Part shown: piece by piece, positions 6,403 to 10,136 of the stretch | Numbering within the stretch: the first letter of the stretch is position 1 | Layout: every line of letters begins with the position of its first letter | DNA from: Treponema sp. | GTDB taxonomy: Bacteria > Spirochaetota > Spirochaetia > Treponematales > Treponemataceae | Direction of reading: 5' to 3' | Length of the DNA stretch: 10,136 bases | Assembly: GCA_016296655.1 (NCBI GenBank) | Contig: JAEDIW010000065.1 | Coordinates: 1 to 10,136 of the forward strand | The notes under the pieces: generated by a model | Seen by the model: only the letters and a program-made list of their open reading frames with translations | Told to the model about the DNA's origin: nothing | Database searches by the model: none | Position numbers and translations under genes: made by a program

Positions 6403-7902
6403 CTAAAATCTTATTTTGCCTTCACTTCCAGGCTCTGTCACACAGAAATACCTTACTTTTCCATTTTCAAAATATTTTTCAAAAGCATCTTCAACCTGAT
6501 TAGCTGTCAGCTGATGAATCTGTTGTGAAATCAAATCCTCAGTATAAGGGTCGCCGAACAAAAACAGGCTGTCAACCATTTTTTCACAAACTCCGCTGAC
6601 AGTTTTTTGTCTGGCATAATTGCGGTTTATAAAGGAATTTTTGTAACTTTCAAGACGAGAGTCAACAGGTTCAAAAACAAACTCACCGTCAGATTTTTTT
6701 CCGCAAATCAACTTTCCTTCAGCCATAAGGCTGCGGGCTTCAGCGGCATAAGACAAAATGTTTTCCAGATTGCTGATTCTGTAAAAATTTACCACACCAA
6801 GAGCTGCCAGTGAAAAGCTCTGCGAACAGGAAGGCGTATAACATGCCCCGTATTTTTCGCGAACAACCTGATAAAGCATGTCGCTGTACATGTCAGAAGC
6901 AATCATGGCAGCAGCAAAATCAGGACTTGCCGCAGACGGAAATGAAAAGAATCCTGTAATAAAACCAGTTCCTGCACTTTCAGGACTTGAAAGCACCACA
7001 TTATTGCCGGAAACTTTTACCTCAGGCACAGTTTTTCCGCTGAAAAACTCTTCCCTCGAAAAATCGCTCTTACCTGCAGGAATTCCACCAAAATATCTGT
7101 TAAGTTTACGAACAGTTTTTTTGGCATCAACATCCCCAACAACGACAATCGCCATTCTCTGAGCATCAATAAATTTTTCATGCAGTTTCTTTAAGTTTTC
7201 AACTGTTATGTTTTTCAGCGACTGTTCCGTAGGCCACGGATGAGTTTGGTACGGATGCCCCTTGTAAATTTCTTCAATACCGCTGTAATAAGCCAGACTG
7301 CTAGGGTCGCTTTTCATGGACTGGAGCCGCTGAGCATGCTCTTTCAGCATTGTATTGAATTCTTTTTCATTAAAGACAGGATGCAGCAAGCCGTCTGCAA
7401 GAATGTCCAGAAGCGAATCAAAATAATAGTCCAGGCAGCTGATGCCAAGATATGAGCCTTCATTCCGGCACACGCCAAAAAGATTTGCATGAGTTCTGTA
7501 TTTTTCATTCTGTATTTCTTCAAACGAATATTTTTCAGAACCGCTTTTCATCATCCTCAAAAGCGACAGCTCCATTCCAGACTCTTCAGGTTCGTACAAA
7601 ACTGATCCGCCCAAATTTACAACCGCCACAGAAACTAGCCGATTTGAATAATTTGCCTTAACATAAACAGGAATCCCATTATCCAGAAAAAATTCTTCGA
7701 CAGAATTTTCTGAACCCTTTGAATCATTAAGGGCTTCTTTTCCAGAAACTGATGCGCAGCCCGAAAAAGCAATCAGAAAAAAAGCCAGAATAACTGCAAA
7801 AAACTTAGAATACGACCGGTCAAGGCACGCTTCGCTCAAGGCCTTGACTCGCTCGCTTTCAGGGGTTGTATTAACCCCTGAATAAAAACAACTTACTTTC
7901 AT
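6403..7902 (-). CDS. M16-family peptidase-like lipoprotein, non-catalytic partner
   Basis: This 499-residue protein has the two-part M16 fold (FFLDNGIPVYVK start, ..NLGGSVLYEPEESG.., FIDAQRMAIVVVGDVD, then a second domain). The segment aligned with the zinc motif HxxEH is LSLLR at residues 112-116 (in SGMELSLLRMM), so all three motif residues are lost and the protein should not bind catalytic zinc. The hydrophobic segment 34-48 ends in the lipobox FSGC, giving a lipidated Cys49 and a membrane-anchored extracytoplasmic location. The start at 7902 has AAGGTGA (7909-7915) 6 nt upstream. Residues 3-32 are an unusual insertion before the signal peptide core, encoded by palindromic DNA. The gene follows the active M16 gene by 39 bp. 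Non-catalytic M16 subunits commonly pair with an active one to form the closed chamber; pairing here is inference. Confidence 0.88.
   Translation of the reverse strand: MKVSCFYSGVNTTPESERVKALSEACLDRSYSKFFAVILAFFLIAFSGCASVSGKEALNDSKGSENSVEEFFLDNGIPVYVKANYSNRLVSVAVVNLGGSVLYEPEESGMELSLLRMMKSGSEKYSFEEIQNEKYRTHANLFGVCRNEGSYLGISCLDYYFDSLLDILADGLLHPVFNEKEFNTMLKEHAQRLQSMKSDPSSLAYYSGIEEIYKGHPYQTHPWPTEQSLKNITVENLKKLHEKFIDAQRMAIVVVGDVDAKKTVRKLNRYFGGIPAGKSDFSREEFFSGKTVPEVKVSGNNVVLSSPESAGTGFITGFFSFPSAASPDFAAAMIASDMYSDMLYQVVREKYGACYTPSCSQSFSLAALGVVNFYRISNLENILSYAAEARSLMAEGKLICGKKSDGEFVFEPVDSRLESYKNSFINRNYARQKTVSGVCEKMVDSLFLFGDPYTEDLISQQIHQLTANQVEDAFEKYFENGKVRYFCVTEPGSEGKIRF
7805..7896. repeat. Palindromic element inserted in frame in the M16 lipoprotein gene
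   Basis: Two hairpins lie side by side: GTCAAGGC (7819-7826)/GCCTTGAC (7841-7848) and TCAGGGGTT (7859-7867)/AACCCCTGA (7873-7881), separated by CTCGCTCGCTT-type sequence. The segment is GC-richer than its surroundings and translates on the gene strand as a hydrophilic stretch including GVNTTPESERVKALSEAC, placed between MK and the hydrophobic core KFFAVILAFFLIAFSGC. Without it, the N-terminus would be a normal short lipoprotein signal. Exact edges are uncertain because no second copy or empty site is in the window. Confidence 0.6.
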
Positions 7903-7908
7903 ATTTTA

Positions 7909-7915
7909 TCACCTT
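7909..7915 (-). promoter_or_regulatory. Ribosome binding site AAGGTGA
   Basis: On the minus strand AAGGTGA stands 6 nt before the ATG at 7902. It supports that start, and hence shows that the palindromic insertion is translated as part of the protein. Confidence 0.7.
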
Positions 7916-7941
7916 AGAATGCCACCTTTTTTCCAGCACCA

Positions 7942-9450
7942 TCAAAAATCGCCTTTAAAATCATTTCCAGATTTTTTTTCAAAATCTTTCCACCAGTATG
8001 CGTTTTCAATCGTAAATTCCTTAAAGCCTTCCTGCGCAAAATCATTTTTCTGCATTTCATAAACTTCAGGATTTACAAGCACACACACCAGCGCAGGCTT
8101 TTCTGCAACATATTTTTCCAGATACCTGTTGATATCAGTTTTTTTCACTTTTTTTGTACGCGTGAAAAAATATTCCCTTGAAAAATTAACCCAGCAATAT
8201 TCAAGCTGAGACAACACCTGTTCGGCAGTTTCCATACCAATGAAATAATAATCCTTCATCGCCTGCTTAACCTGTTTAAAATCAGCCTTTGAAAAAACAT
8301 CATTTCTTTCAATAATTTCAGGAACAATCTGGTCAGCAACTGCAGAATAAAAAATTTTTGCCCTCTGTGCAAGATTTTTTTCAGGCGAATGCATCACACT
8401 CATAAACGAAATCATGCCGTTTTCCCGCATTGCCGTTGAACCAGCTCCAAGATAATTAGCACTTGGAATCTCAAGAGCCTCAATATTCAGCAGACTTTCT
8501 GCATAAAATCCTGAAGGATTGTCCATAAGCTGGTCAAAAACATTTGCCACTTCAACCGAACGCGAATCTCTGCACGGATCAGGGCCGCGGTAAACCACAC
8601 GAACAGAAGCCTGTTCCTTAGAAACATGAGAGGCAGGCATAACAAAATACTCAGTATCTTCAAACGGCCTGTCAAGCTGAAATTCTCTTTCTTCTTCCCA
8701 GGGATTTTCCCCACGTTCCCACGAACCAAAAATTTCTTTTACAAGCTCATAAACTTCTTCATGCTTTACGTCACCACCAACCAGAAGCAGCGCATTATTC
8801 GGAACATAATATTTTTTCAACATGTCACGCAAATCTTCAACCGACGCATTTTGTATAAGTTCAGGATAGCCTGCAGGATCAGTACGCCACGGAAATTTTG
8901 GAAACATCTTCTTAAACAAACTGTACGAAAAAATCCTCTGCGGATCTGCAAAATTTCCTTCAATTTCAGAAATTACAACTTTTTTCTGCGCTTCAAGCGC
9001 ATCTTCTGCAAGCAAAGGCTCACGGATTGCATAATTCCAAAATTCCAGCCCCTTTTTGAGCAGGTTTGCAGGAACAGTAAAAAAATAACTTACACTGTTC
9101 ACACCAGTCTGCGCATTATGAGCAAGAACCCCCATGTCCTGTGCAGCCTTTTCCATTTCAACATTATTGGCAAACTGTGAGTTTCCTTCAAACATCATGT
9201 GCTCATACAAATGAAAAAGCCCCGCCGTTTCAGGCGTAGAAGCAATTCCGCCGCCAAGCACCGTCAGTTTTATCTGAACCAGAGGCGCACTGTCATTTTC
9301 TGCAACATAAAGTTCAAGGCCATTTTCAAGAACATACCGGTAAAGCCCCTCAATTTCCGTTGAACCATCATTTTTTCCACCAGCAGCAACCATGCCATTC
9401 AGGCACAACGCAAAAACAAAAAACAAAACTACATTTTTGAATTTTTTCAT
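7942..9450 (-). CDS. M16-family zinc metallopeptidase, catalytic subunit, exported
   Basis: This 502-residue protein begins with a Sec signal peptide (KK n-region, hydrophobic 7-19, likely cleavage after VAA at residues 21-23) and is probably periplasmic. The inverted zinc motif HLYEH is at residues 80-84, with GG and GLFHLYEHMMFEGN context typical of pitrilysin/processing-peptidase enzymes. The third ligand is likely Glu162 in KKVVISEIEGNFADP. NNALLLVGGDV marks the end of the first M16 domain, and the second domain runs to the C-terminus. M16 enzymes degrade peptides or process proteins, often as a two-subunit chamber. The next gene, 39 bp downstream on the same strand, is a homologue lacking HxxEH, which fits a heterodimer. 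No good Shine-Dalgarno precedes the ATG (the upstream bases are AT-rich). CATAAT at 9475-9480 (minus strand) could be a -10 element, giving a very short leader. Confidence 0.93.
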   Translation of the reverse strand: MKKFKNVVLFFVFALCLNGMVAAGGKNDGSTEIEGLYRYVLENGLELYVAENDSAPLVQIKLTVLGGGIASTPETAGLFHLYEHMMFEGNSQFANNVEMEKAAQDMGVLAHNAQTGVNSVSYFFTVPANLLKKGLEFWNYAIREPLLAEDALEAQKKVVISEIEGNFADPQRIFSYSLFKKMFPKFPWRTDPAGYPELIQNASVEDLRDMLKKYYVPNNALLLVGGDVKHEEVYELVKEIFGSWERGENPWEEEREFQLDRPFEDTEYFVMPASHVSKEQASVRVVYRGPDPCRDSRSVEVANVFDQLMDNPSGFYAESLLNIEALEIPSANYLGAGSTAMRENGMISFMSVMHSPEKNLAQRAKIFYSAVADQIVPEIIERNDVFSKADFKQVKQAMKDYYFIGMETAEQVLSQLEYCWVNFSREYFFTRTKKVKKTDINRYLEKYVAEKPALVCVLVNPEVYEMQKNDFAQEGFKEFTIENAYWWKDFEKKSGNDFKGDF

Positions 9451-9480
9451 ACAATAAAAATAACAATAACTCCCATTATG

Positions 9481-9666
9481 TTACAAGCTTTTTTTTTGAA
9501 GCGAACCTTTCCGGCAACCGCCCTTCCCTGCTTCGCTACCGCTCATCGCCATAGCAGCAAAAACAGCAGTTTTCTGCAAGCCCTGACTTTCTGCCTGACA
9601 CAAAACTTTTTCGGCTTTCCCCACGAAAATGCTATGGCGACTAAAGGCAGTCCAGGTCGGGCTAGG
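9481..9666 (-). other. Short open frame across palindromic spacer, doubtful gene
   Basis: Between stops at 9667-9669 and 9481-9483 the minus strand has 61 open codons, including the segments FVGKAEKVLCQAESQGLQ and MAMSGSEAGKGGCRKGSL. It has no start with a ribosome binding site and spans the long inverted repeat in this spacer. It is more likely an open frame of a repeat element than a gene. The plus strand is also open through much of the same stretch. Confidence 0.25.
9546..9640. repeat. 95-bp element with 11-bp perfect terminal inverted repeats
   Basis: TCGCCATAGCA (9546-9556) and TGCTATGGCGA (9630-9640) are perfect inverted repeats. Inside, GCAGCAAAAAC/GTTTTCTGC (about 9554-9576) makes a smaller hairpin with one bulge. 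The spacer 9451-9709 otherwise holds no convincing gene. The layout resembles a small palindromic or MITE-like repeat. No flanking target duplication is evident. Confidence 0.5.
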
Positions 9667-9709
9667 TTAATCTGCCTTCAGTATCCTGGCATCCGCCTCC
9701 CATAATCAC

Positions 9710-9776
9710 AACCACTCGTCAAACGGGTGGTTTGCTCTTAGCCTATAAGGCTATAGGTCTCAAGCCGAGGCTTAAG
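9710..9776. repeat. Right-end hairpins of the IS200/IS605 remnant
   Basis: Three hairpins are packed here: AACCACTCGT (9710-9719)/ACGGGTGGTT (9723-9732) with loop CAA and one T-G position; CCTATA (9742-9747)/TATAGG (9752-9757); and CTCAAGC (9759-9765)/GCTTAAG (9770-9776), whose one non-Watson-Crick pair becomes G-U in minus-strand RNA. The outermost hairpin fits a TnpA-binding end structure. The inner two overlap the end of the tnpA reading frame and may be the remnant of a right-end structured RNA. Confidence 0.5.
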
Positions 9777-10136
9777 TCCCACGCTTTCACATACGTTCAA
9801 GCCAACCGTACTTACGTAATATCCTTCTGCCCAGAAATGGCGGTTTCCAAACTTATATTTCAGGTTCGCATGTTTATCAAATATCATCAGACTGCTCTTG
9901 CCTTTTAAATATCCCATAAATTGCGACACACTGTATTTCGGTGGTATACTTACTAACATGTGTACGTGGTCTGGCATCAGATGCCCTTCTAATATTTCCA
10001 CACCTTTGTAATTACACAATTGCCGCAATATCTGTCCAATACTTTCCTTGGAGTCAACGAGTCTCTTATATTTGCCATTCAGCTTTCCTCCCTGGTGTTA
10101 TGCAATAGACTTGAACAATCTTATTGTACACCTTCG
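9738..10136 (-). pseudogene. tnpA: IS200/IS605-family TnpA (Y1 HUH transposase), frameshifted and C-terminally altered
   Basis: TnpA is a single-strand transposase. The frame from 10097 to 9738 contains SIGQILRQLCNYKGVEILEG, the HUH motif PDHVHMLV, the family block FMGYLKGKSSLMIFDKHANL, then NRHFWAEGYYVSTVGLN, which includes the catalytic Tyr region. Upstream homology switches frame: another frame, from the window edge to a stop at 10066-10068, reads KIVQVYCITPGRKAEW, resembling the HIVxTPKYRRK start of the family. A frameshift therefore lies between about 10069 and 10097. After VGLN, the usual helix (about 30-40 residues) is replaced by VCESVGLKPRLETYSLIG and a stop, which reads into right-end hairpins. 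The protein should be inactive or at best act as a truncated product. Confidence 0.75.

Larger units (their letters stand above)
9710..10136 (-). mobile_element. Degraded IS200/IS605-family element (left part outside window)
   Basis: A broken tnpA on the minus strand is followed by three hairpins of the kind found at the right end of these elements, which TnpA recognises as subterminal structures. No tnpB gene is present. The left end lies beyond base 10136. No terminal inverted repeats are expected in this family. Confidence 0.6.

Noticed and set aside
8626..9180. 184-codon plus-strand open frame inside the active M16 gene
   Set aside because: It is antisense to an intact peptidase gene; its Phe/Lys/Arg/Ile-rich composition is the mirror of the AT-rich coding strand.
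9478..9705. 75-codon plus-strand open frame in the spacer before the M16 operon
   Set aside because: It runs over the palindromic element, lacks a ribosome binding site, and both strands are open here, so it is not evidence of a gene.
1..10136. CRISPR array, tRNA or rRNA gene
   Set aside because: No regularly spaced direct repeats, no cloverleaf-forming spacer and no rRNA-like sequence were seen on either strand.

Overview
The window looks like chromosomal DNA from a spirochaete, most likely a Treponema. It is AT-rich with little intergenic space and scattered short palindromic repeats, and its glycyl-tRNA synthetase is the single-chain dimeric type. No ribosomal or phylogenetic marker gene is present, so the assignment is an inference from gene content and style.

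Left part (1-3571). The 3' end of a Hanks-type Ser/Thr kinase gene enters from the left edge and overlaps by 8 bp a gene for a 635-residue cytoplasmic TPR-like protein, so the two probably form one transcription unit. Next comes a small lipoprotein with an NTF2/SnoaL-like fold, whose natural 5' end carries an in-frame amber codon. A strong bidirectional hairpin terminator separates it from a 5'-truncated aldo/keto reductase on the minus strand. This part therefore contains several decaying or edge-truncated genes.

Middle part (3542-6318). A gene-poor stretch of about 435 bp holds GC-rich palindrome debris, then a plausible promoter and a transcribed leader of about 185 nt with up to five successive hairpins, leading into glyQS. 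An aldo/keto reductase-fold gene follows 16 bp downstream and has lost recognisable catalytic Tyr and His positions. A 12-bp perfect hairpin ends this unit and also serves the convergent unit on its right.

Right part (6319-10136), minus strand. Two tandem M16 metallopeptidase-family genes lie 39 bp apart. The first-transcribed gene encodes an exported protein with an intact HxxEH zinc motif. The second encodes a lipoprotein that has lost that motif, which is the arrangement of a catalytic/non-catalytic M16 pair at the cell envelope. The lipoprotein gene carries an in-frame palindromic insertion in front of its signal peptide. Upstream are a palindrome-rich spacer and then a broken IS200/IS605-family tnpA (frameshifted near its N-terminus, C-terminus replaced) next to hairpins typical of such an element's right end.

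I see no complete new defence or biosynthetic system. The most promising leads are the in-frame palindromic insertion, the structured glyQS leader, the paired M16 proteins, the catalytically altered reductase and the kinase-TPR module whose remainder lies outside the window.
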